A stretch of 61,108 bases of DNA. It comes from Parvularcula sp964342585. Its GTDB lineage: Bacteria; Pseudomonadota; Alphaproteobacteria; Caulobacterales; Parvularculaceae. A program made the translations under genes and the position numbers. The notes beneath the pieces were generated by a model, which saw only the letters and a list, made by a program, of their open reading frames with translations, searched no databases and was not told the origin of the DNA. The stretch covers positions 1 to 61,108 of the forward strand of contig CAYFHK010000001.1 of NCBI GenBank assembly GCA_964342585.1, given 5' to 3'. Positions 35,556-44,931 of the stretch are shown here, piece after piece; position 1 is the first letter of the stretch, and each line of letters begins with the position of its first letter.

Positions 35556-36700
35556 TAGATCCCCATTTCCAAGAACAGCATGGCGAACAAGGCATCGATT
35601 AAGATGACGAGGAAGAGCGACTGCACGACAGCAATCGTCGTTCGGCGACCAAGATCCTCGGCCGAGTTCTCCACCATCATGCCGTGGTAACATCCGACCA
35701 CGGAGATCACGAAAGCAAAGAAAGGCGCCTTCACAAGGCCAACGAAGAGGTTATCGACGACGATCACTTCCTGTGTGCGGCCGATGAACAGCTGGAGCGG
35801 AATATCCAGCGCCAACCATCCCACAAGTGCACCGCCGGCAAGGCCCAAAAAGGCTGAGAGAAACGCGAGAATTGGGACGGTTGCGATCAGTGCTAAGGTG
35901 CGCGGAATGACAAGCGCGTCGAGCGGATCGATGCCCATAACGGTCATCGCATCGATTTCTTCACGGAGCTTCATGGAGCCGATCTGCGCGGTGAACGCGC
36001 TACCTGAGCGGCCCGCGATGAGAATGGCGGTCAGGATCACGCCAAATTCCCGAAGCACGGAAATGCCAACGAGGTCCACGGCAAAAACCGAAGCGCCAAA
36101 GTCAGCCAAGACACGCGCGCCCATAAAGGCGACCACCGCACCGATCAAAAAGCTCATCAGGCCGATGATTGGGATGGCGTTCAGCCCCGCCTCTTCCATG
36201 TGATAAACCATGGGCGTCGCGCGGAAACGGCCCGGATGCAAAAAGGTCGATCCGATCCGCGAGCACACGGCGCCGATGAAGCTCAAAATGCTCAACGCAT
36301 CGCGACCGACACCGAAAGTGCCCCGGCCCAGACGATCAAGCAAAAGGATGAAGCCTGGCCCCGATTTCGGGTTCACGTCACATGGTGCCATGTGCATCAC
36401 GGCCTGCTCGAGGAGCTGGTCGTATCGGGTCGTGCTATTCGAAAAGCCGCGCAGCGGCGCGTTGTCGTCAGCGCGCGCCCCGCATTCGCGCATCACCCGC
36501 TGCAGCATCATGGCGCCGGCTGTGTCGAGATCACCAACATCGGTCAAATCGATCTCTAAGCCGCGATCGAGCGTCTTCTCGGCAAATCGGCGCAGCTTTG
36601 TATCGAGCGCAGGCAGCCCCGCGCCCAAGGTCCAATCCCCTCTGGCGAAAAGCCGAAAATGCCCATCCTCTTCGACGGTTTCGAACGCCGCGCTACTCAT
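35555..36700 (-). CDS. mlaE: MlaE permease with N-terminal STAS domain (MlaB-MlaE fusion)
   Basis: A 381-residue protein. Residues about 8-110 form a STAS-like domain (IDLTDVGDLDTAGAMML), and residues about 125-380 form the MlaE permease with five to six helices (GRSGSAFTAQIGSMKLREEIDAM is the coupling-helix region). In Escherichia coli the STAS part is a separate protein, MlaB, which regulates the ATPase. First gene of the operon mlaE-mlaF-mlaD-lipoprotein. The ATG at 36700 is preferred to the in-frame start at 36739. Confidence 0.9.
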   Translation of the reverse strand: MSSAAFETVEEDGHFRLFARGDWTLGAGLPALDTKLRRFAEKTLDRGLEIDLTDVGDLDTAGAMMLQRVMRECGARADDNAPLRGFSNSTTRYDQLLEQAVMHMAPCDVNPKSGPGFILLLDRLGRGTFGVGRDALSILSFIGAVCSRIGSTFLHPGRFRATPMVYHMEEAGLNAIPIIGLMSFLIGAVVAFMGARVLADFGASVFAVDLVGISVLREFGVILTAILIAGRSGSAFTAQIGSMKLREEIDAMTVMGIDPLDALVIPRTLALIATVPILAFLSAFLGLAGGALVGWLALDIPLQLFIGRTQEVIVVDNLFVGLVKAPFFAFVISVVGCYHGMMVENSAEDLGRRTTIAVVQSLFLVILIDALFAMLFLEMGI

Positions 36701-36898
36701 CTTGCGCCCAATCCATTTGCCGTTTCTGCTTCGGTTCAAATGTCAATACAATAGATTCACCATGCCACAGGAAACTGAACGGGCCATGAAAACTTGCGCA
36801 ACCGCGCGAAAGTAGATGAAAAATGAGTGCAATCGGGCCACCATAGGCGGGTATTAACTCTCCCTCGCTATCACGCCGATGCCGCACGCAAGGCTCTC

Positions 36899-39142
36899 AT
36901 GTTCGAACAACGTCTTCAGCAGCGATTGAGGTTATTGGTCGTCCTTCCGGCGGTCCTTATCCTTTTGATCGCAGGCAATAGCCTGACAACCGCGCAATCG
37001 CCTGACCAGCTTTGGCGTGAGCGGGTATTCGACGTGTATGGCCGCATCCATCCGCGGGCCCTGGCGCCATCCGACGATGTCGCTGTGATAGACATAGACT
37101 CAGAGAGCCTCCAGGAAATTGGCCCGTGGCCATGGCCACGTACGGCTATTGCTGGCCTCGTCTCAGCCGCAACAGCCGCGAAGGCAGAGGCCGTGGTGGT
37201 CGCGCTGCCGCTTGAAGGGCTAGATCCGCTCTCCCCCGAAGTGGTTGCACGATATTGGCGCAGCTATGACGACAATGGCGATGCTGTCCGCCTGATCGGC
37301 CAATTGCCAACAACCAATGCGGCACTTGCCGCTGCCGCCGCTGAAGGCGAGACGGCCCTTGGTGCAGGTCGACATTTCCTTGACGAAACGCGGTGGACCC
37401 GCACCGGGCTGGAAGGTGAGGATTGGGCAAAAGGCGGCGGTACTGCCTTTTTTTCCCTGCCCGCAGCACCCATCCTCGACGAAGTCGACCCAGGTTTTGG
37501 TGAAACCGGCCTCGTTTCCGTTCTCACCCTGCCAACCGGACCTGATGGCCGCGTTCGGCGTTCGCCGCTGATTTGGGCGATTGGCGATCGCCCTGCGCCA
37601 TCTGTTGCCCTCGCCGGCACCATTTTCAGCCAAGGCGCGGTGACCCTCGTGCCTGCCGATCGGCGGCTCAAGGTCGGCGGCCCGCCCCCGGCTGAATTGG
37701 CGGTTGGCGATCAACGCATTCCGCTCGACGTGGAAGCGGGGGCGCGCCTCTGGTTGCCGCAAGATCTCGAGGTCACCAAAATCCCCGCATGGCGTGTACT
37801 GATGGACGGCGAAGGATGGACGAGCACGTTGGCCGGTCGCACCGTCTTCATCGGGGAGAGCGTTTCAACGAGCGCAATGGTCGAGCTTTCACGCGGGCCA
37901 CAGCCCATCGCCTCGGTGCATGCATTATTGTTAGATCAAATCCGCGCTGGCGACATTCTTGTCCGCCCCGGCTGGGCGGGGCCCATCGAAGCGCTGGGTG
38001 CCCTCCTCCTGGGCGCAGGCGCCGTCGCTGCGGCGATTTTCCTTCGTCCCATCAGCACGCTGATTCTCAGTGTCGGTCTGAGCTTGGTCGTTTTCTCCGC
38101 TTCCTTTGGGGCCTTCCAACAATCCGGTATCCTGGTTGATCCCTTGCCGCCGGTGATGGCAATGCTCGGCGGCCCCCTCGCCGTGCTAGCCATGGTGGTG
38201 GGCAACATCCTCATCCGAGACGATGCCGTGCGCGGCGCCTTTCATGGCGCGCTGCCCGCCGGCACCATGGCGAAGCTGCAATCTCGCAATGGGACGAAAT
38301 TGCTCCGCGGTGTCCGTCGGCAAGTCACGGTACTGTCCTGCGGATTGCGATTGCCAGAAACGGTGATTGCCAGATTTGAGGGGCGGCCGGATGATTTCAT
38401 CCGCTTCACCGCCGCCGCGAATGATGCCCTGCGTCGGACCATTCTCGCCCACGGGGGCACCGTCGATTTCGGTGAAGACGGTCGCCTCTTGGGATATTGG
38501 AATGTGCCCGAACAAACCGAAGATCAGATCGAGAAAGCCTGCGCTTGCGCGCTGAAAATGATCGATGACGTCAACGCGTTGAGCGAAAACGTCCAAGCGG
38601 CAGCCTTTGCGGGCTCTGGCACGGATGAAGGTTTTGCCGAGGGCAGCTTGGAGATCGGCCTGGCCTCCTCGCCTTGTTTTGCGGGCCCTGTCGGTCGCGG
38701 CAATCGCAACCGCTATGCCGTGCTCGGCGAGGCGGTGAAGTTCGCGAGCGCCCTTCGTCAGCGCGCGCCATCCTATGGCCCCGCGATTATCACGGACGAC
38801 ACGGTCTTTGATGGGCTGCGCCATCACTACGCATTCTTGGATCTCGACGTGGTCAAGACCACTGAAAAAGCGCCCGTACGGACAATTTATGGCCTTGTCG
38901 GCAATCCGTTTTTGAAAGCCTCAAAGGCTTTCCGTCAGCTTGCGGACACGCAGCGCGAGCTGGTTTTGGCTTGGCGCCAAAACGACCTTTCGGCAACGAC
39001 GGTGCAGCTGCAGAAGCTGCGCGGCATTCCCGGCGTGCCTGACGCCTATATCGAGCTGTTCGAGCAGCGCCTGGCCGAGGCGCGCGCCAAATCGCAAAGC
39101 GAGATGGCCAAAAGCGAACCCGCCGAAGTGCTGGCCATCTGA
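36899..39142 (+). CDS. CHASE2 sensor protein with degenerate class III cyclase domain
   Basis: A 747-residue membrane protein: an N-terminal helix (about 12-31), a periplasmic CHASE2 domain (about 38-340; VAVIDIDSESLQEIGPWPWPR), three membrane helices (about 355-440) and a C-terminal cyclase homology region (about 470-660). In the latter, the first metal aspartate segment reads VTVLSCGLRL and the purine/transition-state region reads RYAVLGEAVKFAS in place of DYTVIGDxVNLAA. The domain is probably inactive as an adenylate cyclase. The C-terminal 70 residues are helical. The ATG at 36899 is preferred to the one at 36827. Confidence 0.8.
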   Translation: MFEQRLQQRLRLLVVLPAVLILLIAGNSLTTAQSPDQLWRERVFDVYGRIHPRALAPSDDVAVIDIDSESLQEIGPWPWPRTAIAGLVSAATAAKAEAVVVALPLEGLDPLSPEVVARYWRSYDDNGDAVRLIGQLPTTNAALAAAAAEGETALGAGRHFLDETRWTRTGLEGEDWAKGGGTAFFSLPAAPILDEVDPGFGETGLVSVLTLPTGPDGRVRRSPLIWAIGDRPAPSVALAGTIFSQGAVTLVPADRRLKVGGPPPAELAVGDQRIPLDVEAGARLWLPQDLEVTKIPAWRVLMDGEGWTSTLAGRTVFIGESVSTSAMVELSRGPQPIASVHALLLDQIRAGDILVRPGWAGPIEALGALLLGAGAVAAAIFLRPISTLILSVGLSLVVFSASFGAFQQSGILVDPLPPVMAMLGGPLAVLAMVVGNILIRDDAVRGAFHGALPAGTMAKLQSRNGTKLLRGVRRQVTVLSCGLRLPETVIARFEGRPDDFIRFTAAANDALRRTILAHGGTVDFGEDGRLLGYWNVPEQTEDQIEKACACALKMIDDVNALSENVQAAAFAGSGTDEGFAEGSLEIGLASSPCFAGPVGRGNRNRYAVLGEAVKFASALRQRAPSYGPAIITDDTVFDGLRHHYAFLDLDVVKTTEKAPVRTIYGLVGNPFLKASKAFRQLADTQRELVLAWRQNDLSATTVQLQKLRGIPGVPDAYIELFEQRLAEARAKSQSEMAKSEPAEVLAI

Positions 39143-39216
39143 GATCGCCCAAAGCGCTGCGCCGCAGGGATAGCTTGTTGTTTCGTGCGAACGCTGCGAT
39201 TCTTCAGCATTGGTCG

Positions 39217-39846
39217 ATGGTGACTTCGATGAACGCAGTGGCATTTCAGCGTGAGGATCAGCGAGCGGCCCTTTTGGCCGAGGCGCGCGCGATGCTTGCT
39301 AGTGGCGGGCCCGACAACATCAAGGCGCGGTTGCTCGCGTCGCGCTGCGCTGTCTCCGTGGGCACCATCTATAACCTCTTCGGCGATCTCGATGAGTTGA
39401 AGCGGCAATTGGTCGAAGATCTTGTCGCGGAATTGGCCACCGCCATTGCGCATGAAGAGAATGAAATGCCCACCGAGGGGGTTCGCCCGCTCGATCGTCT
39501 CTTGCGCCTGAGCCGGCTTTATATCGATGAGGTGGCCCGCGACTTGGTCACTTGGGCGGGCTGTTTTGACATCGCCCAGCGCGTGCCCATCCGCGCTTGG
39601 CATCAAGACGGGCATTTGGCGCAATTGATGACGGGACCGATCGCGGCGTTCCCCGGCGCCGCCTCACCCACGAGACGCCAGATTGCGGCCGAGGCAGCGT
39701 GGTCGACCATATATGGGATGGTTATCGCCGCGATAATCAACCGCGAACTGCCCCACCAGAAGCAGGCTGTGCGCACAAGGATGGAATTGACGCTAAGGGC
39801 GCTCGCAGGCTCGCTCGCGTCGCCACCGTTTAGCGTTACGAGTTGA
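39217..39846 (+). CDS. TetR-family transcriptional regulator
   Basis: A 209-residue regulator with an N-terminal helix-turn-helix (about 24-62; IKARLLASRCAVSVGTIYNLFGD is spread over helices 2-4) and an all-helical C-terminal ligand domain. The hydrophobic surface with ETAWSTIYGMVIAAI-like composition suits dimerisation. The effector and targets are unknown. It lies 74 bp after the CHASE2 gene. In-frame starts at 39175 (TTG) and 39229 (ATG) are alternatives. Confidence 0.78.
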   Translation: MVTSMNAVAFQREDQRAALLAEARAMLASGGPDNIKARLLASRCAVSVGTIYNLFGDLDELKRQLVEDLVAELATAIAHEENEMPTEGVRPLDRLLRLSRLYIDEVARDLVTWAGCFDIAQRVPIRAWHQDGHLAQLMTGPIAAFPGAASPTRRQIAAEAAWSTIYGMVIAAIINRELPHQKQAVRTRMELTLRALAGSLASPPFSVTS

Positions 39847-39872
39847 AACGATTCTAAGGCGCTTTGTGTTGC

Positions 39873-40538
39873 TTACTCAACGCCGGCGCCAAAGCGTGTG
39901 GGCGCGGACGTGGCCCATTGATCGCGACCCGTATCATGCGCAGCACGCATGGCAACCAGATCCGCTGTGTGCGCAATATCTGTGATCGTCTGCGTAAAAG
40001 CGTCACGAATAACCTGCGCTTCGGCTGCTGAGACTTGCGCGCCTGAACGCTGCAGTAGCTCGAGCGCGCGGACGTAGACGGTCCGACATTCACGCGCTTC
40101 GCCGATGGCCGTTTCCAGCGTTGAGATGTCTGCAGGTAGCGGCTGAAGCGCCGCCAGGGCCTGGCGTCCCGCTTCCGCCACACGACGAGCATCGGCCAAA
40201 GAGCGATCCGCATCGGCAATAATTTGCGCCACAGGATCGCCTTGAGCAGCGGCAACACCGGCCAAGTACTGATCAATCAACCGATCCCGATCGGTTTCCA
40301 AAACCGGGTTGAACAACACCGACAACATGCTGCCTTCGGCGCTGCGACCCCAGGGTTGATCCGCCAGCGCGTTTGCCGCTTCGACAAGGGCGATGCGCTC
40401 AGAAAGGCGATGTGGATTTTCGGCAATTTCGGTTGTCTGGAAGCCGGGGACGTTGACTTTGACCGACGCACAGGCCGAGAGACCCATTGTCAGCACAATA
40501 CTCAATACAAGGTGACGCTGCCACCGTGACGATCGCAT
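39873..40538 (-). CDS. lipoprotein of unknown function
   Basis: A 221-residue predicted lipoprotein: a basic N-terminus and a hydrophobic stretch end in LSAC (Cys23), followed by ASVKVNVPGF. The mature part is mostly alpha-helical and alanine-rich with repeated acidic/basic heptad-like patterns (about 90-210) and has no motif I recognise. It is convergent with the TetR gene (26-bp gap) and divergent from proline iminopeptidase across a near-perfect palindrome. Confidence 0.6.
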   Translation of the reverse strand: MRSSRWQRHLVLSIVLTMGLSACASVKVNVPGFQTTEIAENPHRLSERIALVEAANALADQPWGRSAEGSMLSVLFNPVLETDRDRLIDQYLAGVAAAQGDPVAQIIADADRSLADARRVAEAGRQALAALQPLPADISTLETAIGEARECRTVYVRALELLQRSGAQVSAAEAQVIRDAFTQTITDIAHTADLVAMRAAHDTGRDQWATSAPTRFGAGVE

Positions 40539-40617
40539 AGATGAATCCCTGCCCAAGCCCAAACGCCCCCGTTTCTTCCTCTGGCCGAAATCTTTTAACC
40601 CAAGGCAAACGACGCGC

Positions 40618-40643
40618 CGCTGAGTCTTGTTGAAGTCTCAGCG
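40618..40643. repeat. 26-bp palindrome between divergent genes
   Basis: CGCTGAG and CTCAGCG at the ends, with an inner CTT-GTTG-AAG, make a nearly perfect palindrome (one T/T mismatch each side). It lies 79 bp upstream of the lipoprotein start and 53 bp upstream of the iminopeptidase start. A regulator operator or a leader hairpin are both possible; no T run follows, so it is not a standard terminator. Confidence 0.55.
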
Positions 40644-40696
40644 ATTGTTAAACCGTAACACACTTATCCGAATTGCTAACCCCCCGCGACGCTTGA

Positions 40697-41650
40697 ATGA
40701 CCCAAAAAAATCTCTATCCGCCGCTCGATCCTCTCGAGCGGGGCCGCCTCGCCGTCTCGCCGCAGCACGAAATCTACTATGAGGTTTGTGGCAATCCGCG
40801 AGGAAAACCAGTGGTGGTGTGCCATGGCGGGCCTGGCGGTGGCTCAACGCCGTCAATGCGTCGGTTCTTTGACCCTGAGCAATACCGGATCGTCATCTTT
40901 GATCAGCGGGGCTGCGGCAGATCGACACCCCACGCATCGCTTGAGGACAACACCACCTGGCATCTCATCGAAGACATGGAAAAGCTGCGCGAGCACCTCA
41001 GCATCGAGAGCTGGCAAGTTTTCGGCGGCTCCTGGGGCTCCACGCTTGCGCTGGCCTATGCGATCACGCACCCCGACCGCACAAGCGAGTTGGTCTTGCG
41101 CGGGATTTTCACGCTGCGGCGGTCAGAGCTGCTTTGGTTCTATCAAGAAGGCGCGAATTGGCTCTTTCCCGATGAGTGGGAGAACTTCATTGCGCCCATT
41201 CCCGAGGCCGAACGCGACGACCTGATGGCGGCCTATTACCGCCGGCTCACCGGAGATGACCGCGCCGCGCAAATCACCTGCGCCAAAGCGTGGTCCGTTT
41301 GGGAGGGCAGCACCGTCTCGCTTTTGCCGTCGCCCGAGCGCGTCTCAACCTTTGCCGGCGAACAGTTCGCCCTCGCCTTCGCCCGCATTGAATGCCATTA
41401 CTTCGTGAACGGCGGATTTTTCGATAGCGACGACTGGATCATCGCCAACGCCGACAAGCTGAAAGATATCCCCGGTGTTATCGTGCAAGGACGATTTGAT
41501 GTCGTCACTCCCATGAAGACCGCCTGGGAGCTTCACAAAGCGTGGCCCAACAGCCTCCTTCGCGTCATCCCCGATGCTGGTCATGCGGCAAGCGAGACCG
41601 GCATCGTCGATGCGCTCGTCACCGCAACGGACGTTTTCGCCAGGCGATGA
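40697..41650 (+). CDS. pip: proline iminopeptidase
   Basis: A 317-residue alpha/beta hydrolase that removes N-terminal proline from peptides. HGGPGGGSTPSM forms the oxyanion region and GGSWGSTLALAY contains the nucleophile serine; the aspartate and histidine lie near GRFDVVTPM and DAGHAASE. The alignment with S33-family PIPs runs the whole length. It is convergent with the NSS transporter. Confidence 0.94.
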   Translation: MTQKNLYPPLDPLERGRLAVSPQHEIYYEVCGNPRGKPVVVCHGGPGGGSTPSMRRFFDPEQYRIVIFDQRGCGRSTPHASLEDNTTWHLIEDMEKLREHLSIESWQVFGGSWGSTLALAYAITHPDRTSELVLRGIFTLRRSELLWFYQEGANWLFPDEWENFIAPIPEAERDDLMAAYYRRLTGDDRAAQITCAKAWSVWEGSTVSLLPSPERVSTFAGEQFALAFARIECHYFVNGGFFDSDDWIIANADKLKDIPGVIVQGRFDVVTPMKTAWELHKAWPNSLLRVIPDAGHAASETGIVDALVTATDVFARR

Positions 41651-41654
41651 GGCC

Positions 41655-41689
41655 GCTCATGCGCCGCTCACGAAAGAAGCGGCGCGAGC
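41655..41689. terminator. GC-rich hairpin between convergent pip and NSS genes
   Basis: GCGCCGCT and AGCGGCGC form an 8-bp stem, extended by GCTC/GAGC with a 2-nt bulge, around the loop CACGAAAGA. It overlaps the last codons of the NSS gene. There is no T tract, so intrinsic termination is only possible, not shown. Confidence 0.35.
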
Positions 41690-43218
41690 ACGGCACCGTA
41701 GATAAGGACGGCGACCACAAAAAGCGGTGCCACATAGCGGCACAAAAACTGCCAGACCTTGAACGTCCGCTCTGAGGTGAAGCCGAGCTCCTCGCGCGCC
41801 GCAGTCGTCGACATCACCCAACCGGCAAAGATCGCGATACATGCCCCGCCAAACGGCAGCATGATATTGTTCGTAAGCGAATCAAACGCGTCGAGCATGG
41901 TCATGCCGCTGAAGACCGGGATAAAGCCTAAGGGCTCCCAGCTATTGAAGAAGGTGTCGCGGGCGACCTCTGCCCCGGTGACGGGATCTATCATGGTGGT
42001 CGGCACTTGGCTCAGCGCATGACCTGTGCCGATCAAAAAGGCCATCAATCCGATGGCGATCGATCCAATCACCCGCCGCCGCGCCTTTGCCTCAGCCGGA
42101 ATGTCGATATCCCCATCGGTGAGCGCCACCCCGGTTTCCATCAATGCGATGAGCGAGGTCAGCGCCGCGAACAAAGTCATGATGAAGAACGCGATGGCGA
42201 ACAGGGCCCCAAAGGGCATCTCATGGAAGGCCAGCGGCAAGGTCAGGAATAAGAGACCAAGCCCCGCACCCGTCTCCTGAAGTTCGGCCGCCGCGATGGG
42301 GAAGGCGAAGATGATCGGAAAGATCGCCAAGCCCGCCACCATGGCCACGCCCGTATCTGTTGCAGCGACGATGCGCGAAGAGCTCGGGATGTGATCATCC
42401 GCATTCATATAGATGCCGTAGGTGAGCATCATGGTCGAGCCGAGGCTGAGCGAGAAAAAGGCTTGGCCGATGGCGCTGAGCAGGATGGAGCCATCCGTCA
42501 GCGTGGCGCCCAGGCGGGCGAAATCCGGTTTGAACAAGAAAGAAAGCGCTTCGCTGGCATTGCCGCTGATCAGCGAAAAGCCGGCCAGGAAAACAAGCAA
42601 CGCGAAGAAGATCGGCATCAAAAACCGCGCGGCGATCTCGATGCCGCCTTTGATGCCTCGCGAGATAATGAACACCGTCACAGCCATGAAAATGGCATTC
42701 ATGAGGATCATCCGTTTGGGCTCTGACAAGAGTCCGCCCAGTTGGCCGCGAATTTCCTCATCAGACATGCCGGCGAACGCCGGCCCCGCAATCGCCCCAA
42801 TACCCTGCTCGCCGATGCTCGCCATCAGATCGCCGAGGGAGACGATCACGAAATGCAGCACCCACCCGGCGAGCACGGAATAAAATGTCACGATCATGAA
42901 GCTAGCAAGAATGCCGACCCACCCGATGATGGCCCAGGCGGGGGTCGCCCCCTGAACCTTCGCAAGCCGGGTGATTGCCGCGACGGCAGACCCCCCGCCC
43001 CGACGCCCGACCATGAGCTCGGCCATCAACACCGGCAAACCGATGAACACGATACATAAGAGGTAAACGAAAACGAAGGCGCCGCCCCCGGTGTCGCCTG
43101 CCACGTAAGGAAAGCGGACCAAATTCCCAAGGCCGACCGCGGAGCCAACGGCCGCAAGGATGAATGCGGTCTTGCCGGACCAATGCTCTTGTGCGCTTGC
43201 GCCGCTCGCTAAAGCCAT
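41668..43218 (-). CDS. sodium:neurotransmitter symporter (NSS/SNF) family transporter
   Basis: A 516-residue polytopic protein. The N-terminal AVGSAVGLGNLVRFPYVAG is the classic TM1 sodium/substrate site of the NSS fold (compare LeuT), followed by GGGAFVFVYL. It should import an amino acid or amine with Na+. About 11-12 helices are visible. The ATG at 43218 has a GAGGG site; the upstream in-frame start at 43272 would add a non-conserved extension. Substrate not assignable. Confidence 0.92.
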   Translation of the reverse strand: MALASGASAQEHWSGKTAFILAAVGSAVGLGNLVRFPYVAGDTGGGAFVFVYLLCIVFIGLPVLMAELMVGRRGGGSAVAAITRLAKVQGATPAWAIIGWVGILASFMIVTFYSVLAGWVLHFVIVSLGDLMASIGEQGIGAIAGPAFAGMSDEEIRGQLGGLLSEPKRMILMNAIFMAVTVFIISRGIKGGIEIAARFLMPIFFALLVFLAGFSLISGNASEALSFLFKPDFARLGATLTDGSILLSAIGQAFFSLSLGSTMMLTYGIYMNADDHIPSSSRIVAATDTGVAMVAGLAIFPIIFAFPIAAAELQETGAGLGLLFLTLPLAFHEMPFGALFAIAFFIMTLFAALTSLIALMETGVALTDGDIDIPAEAKARRRVIGSIAIGLMAFLIGTGHALSQVPTTMIDPVTGAEVARDTFFNSWEPLGFIPVFSGMTMLDAFDSLTNNIMLPFGGACIAIFAGWVMSTTAAREELGFTSERTFKVWQFLCRYVAPLFVVAVLIYGAVLAPLLS

Positions 43219-43368
43219 AAATCCCTCGTCCCTCGTGTAAAATCCGCCCCCAAACTCGGCGGAATTAGTCAATCTTTTACGCGTTCTAGCAATACTTCGC
43301 CAAAGCTATCAAAGGGCCGTTTTGCGCGTGCCCCGAGAAAATTGGCTGTTCGAGGAGCAAAGAGCGAC

Positions 43369-43725
43369 ATGGCACAAGCGCAAGTCATCGACGAAGATCA
43401 ACTTGGCGGGTTAGCCGAGGCTGCTGGTGCCGACGCCGTCCGCGCGATCCTCGAGGCATATTGGGAATCTACGGAAACGCTTTCGACTGAGTTGGTCGCC
43501 GCAGCTGAAGCGGCAGACGCGTCAAACATCGCACAACTCGGTCATGCCCTGAAAGGCTCGTCGGCCAATATCGGCGCCGCATTGATGGCGCTGCGCGCGC
43601 AGGCCATTGAGGTCGCGGCCAAAGCCGGCGATGTGGCCGCTGTGCGGGAAGCGGTGAGCGCAATTCCTGATGATATCGAGCGCACGCGTCACGCCATCGA
43701 CAATTTGCTTGCCCGCGTCGGCTAA
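43369..43725 (+). CDS. stand-alone histidine phosphotransfer (Hpt) protein
   Basis: A 118-residue all-helical protein with the Hpt signature LGHALKGSSANIGA; the histidine is the likely phosphorylation site, and the following lysine, glycine and serines match the family. Such proteins relay phosphate between a hybrid kinase and a response regulator. No kinase or regulator gene is adjacent, so it serves distant partners. The ATG at 43369 has a GAGGAG site 11 nt upstream. Confidence 0.85.
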   Translation: MAQAQVIDEDQLGGLAEAAGADAVRAILEAYWESTETLSTELVAAAEAADASNIAQLGHALKGSSANIGAALMALRAQAIEVAAKAGDVAAVREAVSAIPDDIERTRHAIDNLLARVG

Positions 43726-43773
43726 TCTGGCGAACGCTCGTTCTCACCTAAACCATTTTTGGAAGCGCATCCC

Positions 43774-44925
43774 TCACCGCCAACTTGGCGTGCGGAGCGT
43801 GTCTTGATGCCGGTGGATCCAAGTGCACATGACGAGGCCAAAGCCCGCCATGATCGCCAGCATCACCGTACCCCCATATGACACGAGCGGCAGCGGCACC
43901 CCAACAACCGGCGCCAGCCCCATCACCATGCCGGTGTTCACCAGCACATACATCACCAGCGTCATGGCCACCCCCATGCTCAGGAGGCGACCGAAATGGC
44001 TTTTTGCCGAAATGGCAATCCGCATGGCGACGACGAAGGTAATGAAATAAAGCGCCAAGAGGCCGAGCGTGCCGATCAGGCCGAATTCCTCGCCGAAGAT
44101 CGTGAAAATAAAGTCCGTATGCTTTTCAGGCAGAAAGCCGAGCTGGCTCTGCGTGCCTTCCATAAAGCCTTTGCCTTCGACACCGCCGGAGCCGATCGCA
44201 ATCTTTGACTGGTTGGGGTGGAAGTTGGCGCCAAGCGGATCGTATTCGGGATTGAGAAATGCCGTGACCCGCTCGATCTGATAGGCCTTAAGAAGACCCG
44301 TTTGGATGGCACCGACAATACCCGCGAGGGCGCCAAAGATCCCAAGAACGATCCATTGCCAGGCAAGCCCAGCCATCAGCACCACGAACACACCGGAGAA
44401 ACCAAGCAGCAATGCTGTGCCTAGATCCGGCTGCAAAAAGACAAGGCCGGTTGGAATGGCGATCATCGCCATCGGCGGGATCAGCCCAAGCACCGTTGAG
44501 ACCTTCTTGTACTCAAGCCCGTGATAGTAGCGCGCCAAGGCCAAAACCAGGGCGATCTTCATCATCTCCGATGGTTGGAGTTGGAAGCCACCTAGGCTGA
44601 TCCAGCGTTGAGCCCCATTGTTCATAACACCGATCATCGGCACCAAGAGCAGCAAGAAGAGCGTCGCTGCGTAAATCGGATAGGCCGCCGAAAGCCAATA
44701 GCGTAGCGGCGTGACCGCCACGGCCACAAGGATGATCGACGCGAAAGCGAAGCGAATGAGATGCCGTGACGCGTAAGGCGTCCAACTCCCCTCCGCCACC
44801 GAATACAGTGTCATCACCCCAATTCCAGCGATCGCAACCAGCAAGAATAGCAGCAAGAAGTGCATCCGCATCAGACGTCCGCGGACACCCAATCGTGTTT
44901 CAGGAAGCGAAATGGCCGGAGACAT
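43774..44925 (-). CDS. rodA: rod-shape peptidoglycan glycosyltransferase RodA
   Basis: A 383-residue SEDS-family polytopic enzyme that polymerises lipid II into glycan strands for cell elongation, together with PBP2. Recognisable are QRWISLGGFQLQPSEMMKIA, the catalytic-region FLQPDLGTALLLG and the C-terminal PLPLVSYGG. About ten helices. It starts 6 bp after the stop of mrdA, in the mre operon. Confidence 0.95.
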   Translation of the reverse strand: MSPAISLPETRLGVRGRLMRMHFLLLFLLVAIAGIGVMTLYSVAEGSWTPYASRHLIRFAFASIILVAVAVTPLRYWLSAAYPIYAATLFLLLLVPMIGVMNNGAQRWISLGGFQLQPSEMMKIALVLALARYYHGLEYKKVSTVLGLIPPMAMIAIPTGLVFLQPDLGTALLLGFSGVFVVLMAGLAWQWIVLGIFGALAGIVGAIQTGLLKAYQIERVTAFLNPEYDPLGANFHPNQSKIAIGSGGVEGKGFMEGTQSQLGFLPEKHTDFIFTIFGEEFGLIGTLGLLALYFITFVVAMRIAISAKSHFGRLLSMGVAMTLVMYVLVNTGMVMGLAPVVGVPLPLVSYGGTVMLAIMAGFGLVMCTWIHRHQDTLRTPSWR

Positions 44926-44931
44926 CAGCGC

